In this document: positions 32,961 through 41,670 of the stretch, in pieces
How positions within the stretch are numbered: the first letter of the stretch is position 1
How the letters are laid out: every line of letters begins with the position of its first letter
Source of the DNA: Chitinophagaceae bacterium
GTDB taxonomy: Bacteria > Bacteroidota > Bacteroidia > Chitinophagales > Chitinophagaceae
DNA: 64,000 nucleotides
Direction of reading: 5' to 3'
Assembly: GCA_017307755.1 (NCBI GenBank)
Contig: JAFKGQ010000024.1
Coordinates: 1-64,000, forward strand
The notes under the pieces: generated by a model
What the model saw: the letters and a program-made list of their open reading frames with translations, nothing else
The model's database searches: none
What the model was told of the DNA's origin: nothing
Translations under genes and position numbers: made by a program

Positions 32961-33622
32961 ACCACCGGCAGATTGTTGAACGTCAGCTTGAAATGATGTA
33001 CGTCCGAAGAAGAGCTGGCGCCCGTCGGGAAATAGATCACTTCGAAATTACCCGTGCCGGACATTAACCAGGTCTTGCCTCCCGGCAGTGGCGTCGCTGT
33101 CGTTACATTCAATGTTGAATTTGTAAATGACTGATGACGGGTACTATCGTGTTTATCGCCATTTGTCTTATAGACATTGTACCAGCAAAATCCCTGCTTG
33201 TAATCAATATCCATGGTATAGGCGCCGGTGCCGGGCGTCCGGCTAAAATTGTTCAGGGCAATATCGAGTACCTCCTTCCCCCCTGGATTATTGGCGTCTA
33301 AAAGGAACCTCGTTGCCTTATCGGTATTCTCATAATGAAAACCTACATAGCACAGGTTCGTATCACCAGTGCTGTGGGGTACCACAATGGCAGTCTTGTT
33401 CAGGGTGGCGATCCATTTCCTGGTCACCGGCCTATTGTTATCGCTATACAGCATGTCGTCACTGGTCAGGTATGCCCAGGTCGCATCCGGCTTTAGCACC
33501 GGCTCGGTATAACTGGGATCATCGCCGTTGCCGTTGCTGCTATTGCCATCCTTTGAACACATGCCGCCTATACAGGACATTCCCAGGAACAGCCAGATCA
33601 GCAGTGTATACTTAGTCTTCAT
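32951..33622 (-). CDS. Hypothetical lipoprotein
   Basis: A 223-residue lipoprotein: signal MKTKYTLLIWLFLGMSCIGG with Cys near residue 17, then a flexible Ser/Asn/Gly/Asp linker (SKDGNSSNGNGDDPSY). The rest looks beta-rich (TWLMSGTGNFEVIYF, HHFKLTFNNLPVVYP at the very end). No family recognised. It follows the beta-barrel-like gene at 33655 by 32 nt on the same strand, so the two probably form an operon of envelope proteins. Confidence 0.7.
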   Translation of the reverse strand: MKTKYTLLIWLFLGMSCIGGMCSKDGNSSNGNGDDPSYTEPVLKPDATWAYLTSDDMLYSDNNRPVTRKWIATLNKTAIVVPHSTGDTNLCYVGFHYENTDKATRFLLDANNPGGKEVLDIALNNFSRTPGTGAYTMDIDYKQGFCWYNVYKTNGDKHDSTRHQSFTNSTLNVTTATPLPGGKTWLMSGTGNFEVIYFPTGASSSSDVHHFKLTFNNLPVVYP

Positions 33623-33654
33623 ATAAAAGATTGGTGATTGAAAAACTTTATCCC

Positions 33655-34515
33655 TCAGAAAGCGATCCCGATATTGATCCCTGCCCCCCGCAACCCGACC
33701 ATGGGGCCGTCGATCTTTGCCTGCACCCCCTGGTTGGTAACAGTGGCCGTGATGAATTTTTTATCGCCGATGTTGATAAGACCCTCTATGTCCTCCTTTA
33801 CAGCTTCCTTATCCGACGGCGACATAGCGCTGAGATCAGCCAGACCGGAGGCATCCCCACTGACGCTGCCGTAATGACCACCCAGGATATGCCAATCCAG
33901 CGTGATCCGTCTGGCGATCAGCCATTGCGCCCCGATCATCAATCCGGCGCCCCACATTTTTGTAGAAGCTTTTATGGGAATGGAGTAGGTCTTACTGCCC
34001 GTTGCATATTCATAGGCATAGTCGATATTGAGCTGTGAATACCTTCCGTAAAGGGAAAAATAAAAGCCACGCGGCCCGGGTTTATGGCCTGTATAAAAAC
34101 GGAATTCGCCCGTATAGGCATTGCTCGACAGACTGAGCTTATTGATATCGTTCTTTATACCATCCCCATCCTTCGCCACCTGGTCGACGATCTTTTTTAT
34201 CAGAGAAATATTCCCCAGCACGCTCCTGGGCATAAACCGGTAGCCGGCGACAAAGGAAATTTTCCTGGTCAGCGAACGCTCGTAACTAAAACTGTAGTTA
34301 TTGAGAAAAAATGAGCTGACATTGATCTTCAGCCGGTTTTTCAAATAGGGCGCCTCTATCTTTTGTCGGGCCTTCGCCGGAGCCGGGGGAAGCGAATCCC
34401 GGGTCAGGGCAGCCATCGGGGAAGGGACAGCGGGTGGATCAGGGGTGCGGGCCAACAGGGCGGGGGAATAGATAAAAAGGAGCAGAGCGGGTAAAAATCC
34501 GCTGGATAATCTCAT
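33655..34515 (-). CDS. Putative outer-membrane beta-barrel protein
   Basis: A 286-residue protein with a signal peptide (about 1-22) and a Pro-rich linker. A series of alternating amphipathic strands follows (KINVSSFFLNNYSFSYERSL, ISFVAGYRFMP, AYTGEFRFYTG, GFYFSLYGRYSQLNIDYAY, WGAGLMIGAQWLI), ending in AGINIGIAF with the terminal Phe expected for Bam-assembled barrels. Layout resembles Bacteroidota DUF3575-like outer-membrane proteins. The role is unknown. It is divergent from the LuxR-type gene across a region with a strong inverted repeat. Confidence 0.75.
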   Translation of the reverse strand: MRLSSGFLPALLLFIYSPALLARTPDPPAVPSPMAALTRDSLPPAPAKARQKIEAPYLKNRLKINVSSFFLNNYSFSYERSLTRKISFVAGYRFMPRSVLGNISLIKKIVDQVAKDGDGIKNDINKLSLSSNAYTGEFRFYTGHKPGPRGFYFSLYGRYSQLNIDYAYEYATGSKTYSIPIKASTKMWGAGLMIGAQWLIARRITLDWHILGGHYGSVSGDASGLADLSAMSPSDKEAVKEDIEGLINIGDKKFITATVTNQGVQAKIDGPMVGLRGAGINIGIAF

Positions 34516-34568
34516 ATAGTAGGGGTTTAGGGGCTATATACAAAATTACTTATATGCCTGCTCAGGGG

Positions 34569-34590
34569 AAATAGCAAGTTCTTGCTATTT
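34569..34590 (+). repeat. 10-bp inverted repeat with T-run upstream of the LuxR-type gene
   Basis: AAATAGCAAG (34569-34578) and CTTGCTATTT (34581-34590) are perfect inverted arms around TT, and the right arm runs on into further T residues (TTTTT to 34595). In form it is a terminator pointing right, yet no plus-strand gene ends here; it lies in the divergent region between 34515 and 34622. It could be a dimeric LuxR-type operator or an attenuator. TATATTGG at 34609-34616 just before the ATG may be a -7 element. Confidence 0.6.
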
Positions 34591-34621
34591 TTTTTATATC
34601 TTATCGCCTATATTGGCTACT

Positions 34622-35425
34622 ATGGCAAGGCATAAAACAGGTTCCTGGTTGGATTATATAAATACCATGCAGGGCAAAACCTTCTCCCCCGAACAGCTAA
34701 AAGTGGAAGGGGTGGACAGGATGCTAAATATCAACCATCATTTTCAGGGAATATTCCATCACACCATACCGATGATCTACCTGGTGGACTATTCCTCTGG
34801 CCGTTATCTCACCATGTCCAGAGCGGTGAAGACGCTCCTGGGCTATGAACCGGAGAACTTTACCGAAGGGGGTCTGTCCTTTACCATGGAAAACTATCAT
34901 ACAGCCGATCTGCAGCTCTTTAATGAGCAGATATTTCCCGACAGGCTTTCCTTTTTAAAAAAGATCCCTCCCGTCGAGCACTCCAATTATATTTTCTCTT
35001 ACAATTATCGTATCAGGAACAAAGAGAAAAAATATAGTAATATTCTGCAGCGCAACTGTTTTATTAAATCGGATGACAACGGCAACCCCTTGCTCAGCCT
35101 GGGCATGGTGATCAATGTCGACCATTTTAAAAATGAGAACCCTGTTATACAGGTGATAGAGAAATTAAGCAGCCACCCGGATAAAATGCCCGAAACCGTG
35201 TATAAGAAAGTTTTCTACCTCCATGAAGAAGACAAGCTGTTTACGGCCAGGGAGAAAGAAATATTGCTGTGGACTGCTGATGGCCTGACGAGTAAGGAGA
35301 TCGCCGGAAAGCTATTCCTGAGTGAGAATACGGTCATCAACCACCGGCGTAATATGCAGACAAAGTCGAATACAAAAAATGTTGCCGAGCTGATAAGTTT
35401 TGCACACCGGCAGGCTATTATTTAA
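34622..35425 (+). CDS. LuxR-type (GerE) helix-turn-helix regulator with PAS-like sensor
   Basis: A 267-residue regulator when started at ATG 34622; a TTG three codons earlier is in frame but less likely. The N-terminal 190 residues contain a PAS-like fold (MIYLVDYSSGRYLTMSRAVK, LLGYEPENFTEGG, YNYRIRNKEKKYSNIL). The C-terminal GerE domain (about 203-265) has LFTAREKEILLWTADGLTSK and EIAGKLFLSENTVINHRRN. There is no receiver domain, so it is probably ligand-sensing rather than a phospho-response regulator. The gene overlaps the convergent hydrolase by 4 bp. A strong inverted repeat upstream may be its operator. Confidence 0.92.
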   Translation: MARHKTGSWLDYINTMQGKTFSPEQLKVEGVDRMLNINHHFQGIFHHTIPMIYLVDYSSGRYLTMSRAVKTLLGYEPENFTEGGLSFTMENYHTADLQLFNEQIFPDRLSFLKKIPPVEHSNYIFSYNYRIRNKEKKYSNILQRNCFIKSDDNGNPLLSLGMVINVDHFKNENPVIQVIEKLSSHPDKMPETVYKKVFYLHEEDKLFTAREKEILLWTADGLTSKEIAGKLFLSENTVINHRRNMQTKSNTKNVAELISFAHRQAII

Positions 35426-36240
35426 AATACGTCTTTCGCAAAGGCGGCCATCAGCTCGTTGGTGCTTTCCGGCAGGTCCGCATGTACAAAATGACCGGCG
35501 CCGGGTATTTTGAAAACCTTGTTTTGCCAAAGCTGCAGGCCTGCATCATCCAGGTAATCGATGTTACATACTTTTTCCTCTGCTCCAAACAACACCAGTA
35601 TAGGTATGTCCGATTGCCGGAATAGGGCTATTTCATCTCCTATATGGCCGGCCATTACCGTAGCAAACATTTTCGACCGGAAATTATCCTGAACAGCGTA
35701 ATAATCCTTTTCGAATGACCGGTATTTTTCATGATCCTCGTCATGAATACATAAGCCGGCCCGGGTCCAGTATTGTCGTAATTCTTCCATTGACACATCA
35801 TCTTCCAGCGAGGGCCGCATGTCAGCGCCTGGTTTGAATACGACTTCCATGGTGTATGCCCCGCCTATAGCGCAGGAGCCGATGACTACAATACCTTTGG
35901 GTTGTATAGGCTGACCCAGCATTTCGGCTACGATATTTACGCCCAGCGATACGCCGGAAATAATATATTCCTGTCCTCCGGCAAGTTGGTTCACCGCCAT
36001 TGCGATAACACGCCCCAATCCGGGGAGGCTATAATCAGGGGAAGACGCCGACCCGCCATGTGCTGGCAGATCAAAAGCTATCAGCCGATGGCCGGATAAG
36101 AGCTCCGATTCGAATTGCGCCCGCCAGGCATTGGAGGAAGACGAGTTCCCATGGATAAAAAAGATGATCTTTTCGCCTGCAGGGTTCTTTTCAAGATAAG
36201 CGAGACGTATGCCTTCTACGGTGATGTATTGGGGGTGCAT
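35422..36240 (-). CDS. Alpha/beta hydrolase
   Basis: A 272-residue alpha/beta-hydrolase-fold protein. The oxyanion segment is FIHGNSSSSNAW near 28-39 and the nucleophile elbow GVSLG near 96-100 carries the catalytic Ser. The acid is probably in the LVLFGAEEKVCNIDYLD stretch, and the catalytic His is in GAGHFVHADLPE near the end. No signal peptide, so cytoplasmic. The substrate cannot be predicted. It lies 37 nt downstream of the HTH-S24 regulator on the same strand and may be cotranscribed with it. Confidence 0.92.
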   Translation of the reverse strand: MHPQYITVEGIRLAYLEKNPAGEKIIFFIHGNSSSSNAWRAQFESELLSGHRLIAFDLPAHGGSASSPDYSLPGLGRVIAMAVNQLAGGQEYIISGVSLGVNIVAEMLGQPIQPKGIVVIGSCAIGGAYTMEVVFKPGADMRPSLEDDVSMEELRQYWTRAGLCIHDEDHEKYRSFEKDYYAVQDNFRSKMFATVMAGHIGDEIALFRQSDIPILVLFGAEEKVCNIDYLDDAGLQLWQNKVFKIPGAGHFVHADLPESTNELMAAFAKDVF

Positions 36241-36277
36241 GGTGGTAGGGAGTAAATTTCTTACCGAGATATATCTG

Positions 36278-37027
36278 TCAGTTCATCTTCTTCTTCAGCG
36301 AGCTGACCTGATCCTGGAGGTTGCTTACCAGGTTGGCCAGTTGGTTAACATCCCATCGATGCTGGGTGTTGGCTTTGCTGATGATCATCTGTGCTTTCCA
36401 TACTTCCAGGACATCGTCGGTGTTGACATTATACGGCTGATAGGCCGTATTGTCACTTATAAGGGTGAGCTTGGTCCTGGATTTATTATTCTTCATCACC
36501 CTTTTATAAACGATGCCTTCATTGCGGGAGACTACGATATACGTCTGATTGCTTTTTACTTCTTCCAGGTCGTCTACTTTTTCCCCTACGATAACAGAGC
36601 CGCTGGTGGTAGGCAGCATGGAATCACCCACGATCTCAAAGGCACGGTAATTGCCCGGCGCCAGCATGGGAAGGGTAAAGGTATTCAGCTCGTCCAGGAA
36701 TTCCGGGTCGGCGTATCCGGCCAGGTAACCCGCGGCGGCTTTTACAGGCACCAATTGTATGTCATTGGTGGCGGAGGTCATTTTCTGAGCCCTTCTCTTG
36801 GAAAGGTAATTGCCCTTGGTATCACTAAGCTCTTTGCGGAGAAGTTCGTCCAGTGTGAGCTTGAACATATCCCCCACTATTTCCAGCACATCGATGCGGG
36901 GTTCCGCCCTTTCTTCTTCATAGGCGCCCAAAAGGGATCTTTTGATGCCCAGCTTGGCAGCGAACTCTTCTTGTGTCCAGCCCCGTAGCTTACGGAGGTA
37001 TTTCAGATTTTGACCTGCAACTGACAT
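36278..37027 (-). CDS. HTH-S24 (LexA/CI-like) transcriptional regulator
   Basis: A 249-residue protein: an N-terminal XRE helix-turn-helix (about 6-62; LRKLRGWTQEEFAAKLGI, SLLGAYEEERAEPR), a linker, and a C-terminal peptidase S24 domain. Ser136 (GDSM) and Lys175 (IVYKRV) form the Ser-Lys dyad. An Ala99-Gly100 pair lies 36 residues before the serine, close to LexA spacing, so self-cleavage is plausible. A C-terminal heptad helix (NQLANLVSNLQDQVSSLKKK) may mediate oligomerisation. The AT-rich upstream region (37028-37085) could hold its own operator. The alpha/beta hydrolase follows. Confidence 0.92.
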   Translation of the reverse strand: MSVAGQNLKYLRKLRGWTQEEFAAKLGIKRSLLGAYEEERAEPRIDVLEIVGDMFKLTLDELLRKELSDTKGNYLSKRRAQKMTSATNDIQLVPVKAAAGYLAGYADPEFLDELNTFTLPMLAPGNYRAFEIVGDSMLPTTSGSVIVGEKVDDLEEVKSNQTYIVVSRNEGIVYKRVMKNNKSRTKLTLISDNTAYQPYNVNTDDVLEVWKAQMIISKANTQHRWDVNQLANLVSNLQDQVSSLKKKMN

Positions 37028-37337
37028 AGACTAAGATATTTAGAATAAAATTACTAATTTTTTTACCATTACCAAATTTTTTATTCACAATCCGTTGTTT
37101 TGTATCACTTCCTCCGGACAAAGGCTATGATTTCGGGAGAATATTAACATTTGATTCATATTGTATTTAGCCTGATCGGGCTCAATATAAACGAAGCCGG
37201 ATGACAGCTTTTTCGTACTTTTGACCCCCTGGCCGTACCCTGGCGCTCTGCCAATTTGACCTGCTATCGAGGGTAGCATCAAATTTGCCGGGGATTATTT
37301 TTATACCATCTGAAAAAATATTCAATACGAATCATTT
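37028..37337. promoter_or_regulatory. Divergent region between the HTH-S24 regulator and secA
   Basis: 310 nt without a gene. The left third is very AT-rich, with GGTAATGGTAA-type direct repeats on the minus strand that could be regulator sites. TACTTTTG at 37216-37223 matches TAnnTTTG and would give secA a leader of about 105 nt. No riboswitch fold or SecM-like arrest peptide is recognised in the leader. Confidence 0.4.
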
Positions 37338-40300
37338 ATGTTAGGTATCATATCCAAAATATTCGGGGGTAACAAGTCGGAAAAGGACATAAAGACCATC
37401 CAGCCCATCGTGGTGGAGATCAACCGTCATTTTGCGTCTTACCAATCCCTCAGCAACGACGAATTGCGAGCCAAAACGGCGGAGTTCAAACAGCGTATCC
37501 GGGAACATTTAAGCAATATTGACGGAGAGATCGCCGAGCTCAACAAAAAAGCCGAGGAGCTTCCCTTCAGTGATATCAGCGGGAAAGATGCCATTTACCA
37601 GGAGGTGGACCAATTGAAAAAGGACAGGGATGAGCAGATCGAGGAAGTGTTGGAAACCCTTCTTCCCGAAGCGTTTGCCGTCGTAAAGGAGACAGCCCGC
37701 CGATTTGCCCAGAATTCCGAGGTCGTGGCTGCCGCCACCGACCACGATCGTACGCTCAGCGTAAAAAAAGAACATATCCGTATTGAAGGCGATAAGGTCA
37801 TTTATAAGAACTCCTGGATGGCCGCCGGAAGCCCCATCACCTGGAACATGGTACACTATGATGTACAGCTCATCGGCGGGACGGTGCTTCATCAGGGAAA
37901 AATCGCGGAAATGGCGACGGGTGAAGGTAAGACCCTCGTGTCCACTCTCCCCGCCTATCTCAATGCCCTGGCCGAAGAAGGCGTCCATATCGTGACGGTC
38001 AACGATTACCTGGCCCGCCGTGACTCCGAATGGAACGGACCTATCTTCGAATGGTTGGGGCTGACGGTGGACTGCATCGACAAACACGAACCCAACAGCG
38101 AGTCGCGCCGCAAAGCCTACCTGGCCGACATCACTTATGGCACAAATAACGAATTTGGTTTTGACTATCTCCGTGACAATATGGTGCACTCTCCTGAAGA
38201 GATGGTGCAGCGTAAACATCATTTCGCCATGGTGGATGAAGTGGACAGCGTACTCATCGATGACGCCCGTACGCCCCTCATCATTTCTGGTCCCGTACCA
38301 AAGGGGGACGACCAGCAATATCATATCCTGAAAAGCCGGGTGGAGAAATTATTCGATGTGCAAAGACGGGTGACCAACCAGTTCCTCATCGAAGCCAAGA
38401 AAAAGTTCGCCGAAGGAAATGACGACGCAAAAGATGGTGGATTGGCCCTGATGCGTGCCCACCGCGGTCTGCCCAAATCCAGCGCCCTCATTAAATTCCT
38501 CAGCGAACCCGGCATAAAGGTCAGATTGCAAAAAACGGAAAATTATTACCTGGCAGACCAGCAGAAGGAAATGCCAAAAGTGGATGCCGAACTTTATTTC
38601 CACATCGACGAAAAGAACAACTCCGTGGACCTCACCGACAAGGGTATCCAGATGATCACCCGGGAAGGGGAAGACCCGGAATTCTTTATATTACCGGACA
38701 TTGGCGTCAAGCTGGCCGAGATCGAGAAAAGCGAGTTGACCAGTGAAGAGAAACTGCAGCGGAAAGAATCCCTTTTGAACGACTATGCCGTAAAGGCCGA
38801 CCGTATCCACACCGTTCAACAGCTGCTGAAAGCCTATACTCTATTTGATAAGGACGTGGAATATGTTGTATTGGATGGACAGGTAAAGATCGTAGACGAG
38901 CAGACAGGCCGTATCCTGGACGGCAGACGTTACAGCGACGGTCTTCACCAGGCCATCGAAGCAAAGGAAAATGTAAAGATCGAGGCAGCCACTCAAACGT
39001 ATGCCACCGTCACCTTACAGAACTATTTCCGTATGTACCACAAGCTGGCCGGTATGACCGGTACGGCTGAAACAGAGGCGGCCGAGTTGTGGGATATCTA
39101 CAAGCTGGATGTGGTGACCATCCCCACAAATGTACCCGCCATCAGAAAAGACCACCAGGACCTTGTATTCAAAACAAAAAGAGAAAAATATAAAGCCGTC
39201 ATCGACGAGATCGAAAGGCTCCGTACAGAAGGACGTCCTTCCCTGGTAGGTACGACCTCAGTGGAAGTGAGCGAACTGCTCAGCAAGATGCTGCAGGTAA
39301 AGAAGATCCCACACAATGTACTGAACGCCAAACAGCATAGCCGGGAAGCCCAGGTTGTTGCGGAAGCAGGTCTGGCAGGCGCCGTCACCATCGCCACCAA
39401 TATGGCCGGTCGTGGTACGGACATCAAGCTCGGGCCCGGCGTAAAGGAAGCCGGCGGGCTGGCTATCATCGGTACTGAACGCCATGAAAGCCGGCGTGTA
39501 GACCGTCAGCTGCGCGGACGTTCCGCCCGTCAGGGTGATCCCGGTACCTCTCAATTCTACGTATCGCTGGAAGATGACCTGATGCGTATGTTCGGCAGCG
39601 ATCGCATCGCCTCTCTGATGGACCGGATGGGTTACAAGGAAGGAGAGGTCATCCAGCACAGCATGGTGACCAAGAGCATCGAAAGGGCTCAGAAAAAAGT
39701 GGAGGAGAACAACTTCGGCATCCGCAAACGCCTGCTGGAATATGACGACGTCATGAACAAGCAGCGTAACGTGGTCTATAAAAAACGTAACCACGCCCTG
39801 TTTGGGGAACGACTTGCGCTTGACCTGGACAACGCCTTTTATATAGTGGCGGAAGGGCTGATCAGCTCCTTCCGGGAACAGGACGATTATGAAGGGTTCA
39901 AATTATCCACCATCGTCAACTTCGGCATCGACAGCCAGATCACCGAAGAAGAATTCCTGAAAGGCGACGCGGCCCAATTATCCGAAAGGCTCTATCAGGA
40001 AGCTACGCAGAATTACGAGCACAAGCTCGCCGAACTGCGCAAACAGTCCCTCCCCGTCTTCAATAATATACGCGCCACCCAGGGCGGCCATATACAGAAT
40101 GTCGTAGTGCCTTTCACCGACGGCAAACGGCGGACCAACGTCCACGTAAACCTGGACAAGACACTGCAAAGTGATGGCCGCGAACTGATGAACGCCGTGG
40201 AAAGACAGATCACCCTCTCCATCATCGACGACGCCTGGAAAGAACATCTTCGTGGCATGGACGATCTGAAACAAAGCGTGCAGACTGCCTATCTTGAACA

Positions 40301-40712
40301 AAAGGACCCGCTGGTCATCTATAAAATGGAAGCATTCGAGCTCTTCCGCCGGATGGACAGCGAAGTGAATAAAGATATCGTCAGCTTCCTGTGCCACAGC
40401 GGTATTTATCATTCCGGTGGCCAAAACACTTCGAATGTGGCCATCCGTGAAGGCAGGGAACAACGGACTGATATGAGCCGTCTGCGCGTACGTAAGGAAG
40501 AGCTGGCGGGCAGCCCCAGTCCTGGCCCCGGCAACGGCGCCCCTCTGCAGCACGGCGCTCCCCAGGAAGGCGGCCCCGACTATTACGATCCGTCAGGAGG
40601 TCCCGCCAAGCATGAACCCATCAAGGTCGGTCCGAAGATCGGGCGCAACGATCCCTGCCCCTGCGGCAGCGGGAAGAAGTTCAAGAACTGCCACGGGAAG
40701 GATGCGGCATAA
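37338..40712 (+). CDS. secA: Preprotein translocase subunit SecA
   Basis: A 1124-residue ATPase that drives export of unfolded proteins through SecYEG. NBD1 has Walker A GEGKT with Lys198 and DEAD-type VDEVDSVLIDDARTPLIISG. NBD2 has TNMAGRGTDI and GTERHESRRVDRQLRGRSAR. The helical scaffold and wing domains follow. The C-terminus is a Pro/Gly-rich linker ending in the zinc/SecB-binding motif CPCGSGKKFKNCHG. Bacteroidota SecAs are longer than the E. coli protein (about 900 residues), as here. It is monocistronic, with a strong terminator 14 nt after the stop. Confidence 0.99.
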   Translation: MLGIISKIFGGNKSEKDIKTIQPIVVEINRHFASYQSLSNDELRAKTAEFKQRIREHLSNIDGEIAELNKKAEELPFSDISGKDAIYQEVDQLKKDRDEQIEEVLETLLPEAFAVVKETARRFAQNSEVVAAATDHDRTLSVKKEHIRIEGDKVIYKNSWMAAGSPITWNMVHYDVQLIGGTVLHQGKIAEMATGEGKTLVSTLPAYLNALAEEGVHIVTVNDYLARRDSEWNGPIFEWLGLTVDCIDKHEPNSESRRKAYLADITYGTNNEFGFDYLRDNMVHSPEEMVQRKHHFAMVDEVDSVLIDDARTPLIISGPVPKGDDQQYHILKSRVEKLFDVQRRVTNQFLIEAKKKFAEGNDDAKDGGLALMRAHRGLPKSSALIKFLSEPGIKVRLQKTENYYLADQQKEMPKVDAELYFHIDEKNNSVDLTDKGIQMITREGEDPEFFILPDIGVKLAEIEKSELTSEEKLQRKESLLNDYAVKADRIHTVQQLLKAYTLFDKDVEYVVLDGQVKIVDEQTGRILDGRRYSDGLHQAIEAKENVKIEAATQTYATVTLQNYFRMYHKLAGMTGTAETEAAELWDIYKLDVVTIPTNVPAIRKDHQDLVFKTKREKYKAVIDEIERLRTEGRPSLVGTTSVEVSELLSKMLQVKKIPHNVLNAKQHSREAQVVAEAGLAGAVTIATNMAGRGTDIKLGPGVKEAGGLAIIGTERHESRRVDRQLRGRSARQGDPGTSQFYVSLEDDLMRMFGSDRIASLMDRMGYKEGEVIQHSMVTKSIERAQKKVEENNFGIRKRLLEYDDVMNKQRNVVYKKRNHALFGERLALDLDNAFYIVAEGLISSFREQDDYEGFKLSTIVNFGIDSQITEEEFLKGDAAQLSERLYQEATQNYEHKLAELRKQSLPVFNNIRATQGGHIQNVVVPFTDGKRRTNVHVNLDKTLQSDGRELMNAVERQITLSIIDDAWKEHLRGMDDLKQSVQTAYLEQKDPLVIYKMEAFELFRRMDSEVNKDIVSFLCHSGIYHSGGQNTSNVAIREGREQRTDMSRLRVRKEELAGSPSPGPGNGAPLQHGAPQEGGPDYYDPSGGPAKHEPIKVGPKIGRNDPCPCGSGKKFKNCHGKDAA

Positions 40713-40725
40713 TCAACATCTTCGA

Positions 40726-40752
40726 TCCCGGCCAAAAGGCCGGGATTTTTTA
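40726..40752 (+). terminator. Intrinsic terminator of secA
   Basis: CCCGGCC (40727-40733), loop AAAA, GGCCGGG (40738-40744), then ATTTTTTAT. A perfect 7-bp GC stem with a T-run directly after secA. Confidence 0.93.
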
Positions 40753-40772
40753 TGATGAGTTAATATAAACGA

Positions 40773-41177
40773 TTATTGGATCAACTGCATAAACTCATCA
40801 ATATTGATCGTTTCCAGTTTGGGAAATGAAAGTGTTTTCAATACATTAAAATGCTTATCCCCAGTTACAATATACATTGCTTTTCCGGCAATGGCACAAT
40901 CGCAATATTTATTGTCATCCCGGTCCACATCAATAAGTAACCATTTATAAAATGGGGTAACAAAATGTACATTAGATAATTCACCCAACAAAGAAATAAA
41001 GGCATCGGCTGTCCTTATCCCATATTTATCCTGGATTATTTCTTCATATTCCAGGATAATTTCAGTTGAAACTAATAGATCAAATTTTCCAGCAATGAGT
41101 GCCTGGTAGATATTGTGATAAGGAGATCTTGAAGTGAGACAGACTACAAGGATATTGCAGTCAATTACAATTGTCAT
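40773..41177 (-). CDS. PIN-domain toxin (putative toxin-antitoxin component)
   Basis: A 134-residue PIN-fold RNase-like protein. Acidic residues are in place: Asp6 in IVIDCNIL, Glu in LEYEEI, and the Asp cluster in DRDDNKYCDCAIAG, with VTGDKHF near the end. It belongs to the group annotated as PIN-family putative toxin. It shares a TAATG overlap with the small gene upstream, the usual antitoxin-first order of such modules. The pair is AT-rich compared with secA, suggesting lateral acquisition. It would cleave RNA when freed from its partner. Confidence 0.88.
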   Translation of the reverse strand: MTIVIDCNILVVCLTSRSPYHNIYQALIAGKFDLLVSTEIILEYEEIIQDKYGIRTADAFISLLGELSNVHFVTPFYKWLLIDVDRDDNKYCDCAIAGKAMYIVTGDKHFNVLKTLSFPKLETINIDEFMQLIQ

Positions 41178-41392
41178 TACTGCGCAGATTTACGAAAATG
41201 CTCGTTTTTCCATTTATCGAAGACAGCAGTAGAATAGCCCTTGTTGTCAAATGCTTTATCCGCTTCCCTGGTCACTTTATCGGATAAATAGGCAACCAAC
41301 AAGGACCTCAATTCTTTCAGGTCTTCTTCTGACTGACCATGCCGGAACAGTTTCAATATTTCTAATTGAGCATCATTTAAGGCTATCGACAT
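41177..41392 (-). CDS. Putative antitoxin partner of the PIN toxin
   Basis: A 71-residue, highly charged helical protein (LNDAQLEILKLFRHGQSEED, then LKELRSLLVAYLSDKVTREA, ending in FDKWKNEHFRKSAQ). Its stop overlaps the PIN gene start (TAATG), so the pair is translationally coupled. No AbrB, RHH or Phd-type DNA-binding motif is obvious. The C-terminal WKNEHFRK segment resembles toxin-binding tails of small PIN antitoxins. Function is inferred from position and size. Confidence 0.75.
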   Translation of the reverse strand: MSIALNDAQLEILKLFRHGQSEEDLKELRSLLVAYLSDKVTREADKAFDNKGYSTAVFDKWKNEHFRKSAQ

Positions 41393-41581
41393 AAAATGGT
41401 CATTTTTACAAATATAGAAAATTATTTTAGGCTCCTATAATTGAAATAATCAGCATGTTAAATGTTCGTAAAAAATTAAAAATCAATACCTTCAACAGAA
41501 GGATGTGGCGTAATTGAATACCCGTGATGTAATACGTAAACAAATAATTATAAGCAGCTGTCAAATGGCAACTATTTTCTA

Positions 41582-41589
41582 TACTTTTG
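41582..41589 (+). promoter_or_regulatory. -7 promoter element for the T9SS cargo gene
   Basis: TACTTTTG matches TAnnTTTG and would start a transcript about 75 nt upstream of the ATG at 41671. The surrounding gap 41393-41670 is AT-rich and otherwise shows nothing I recognise. Confidence 0.4.
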
Positions 41590-41670
41590 CCCGTCCTCAT
41601 CCATATCCCCACGAATTTCCTTCGTTGATGCTTACCGCTGGATACCTCAATACTCCTAAACTGTCATCAT

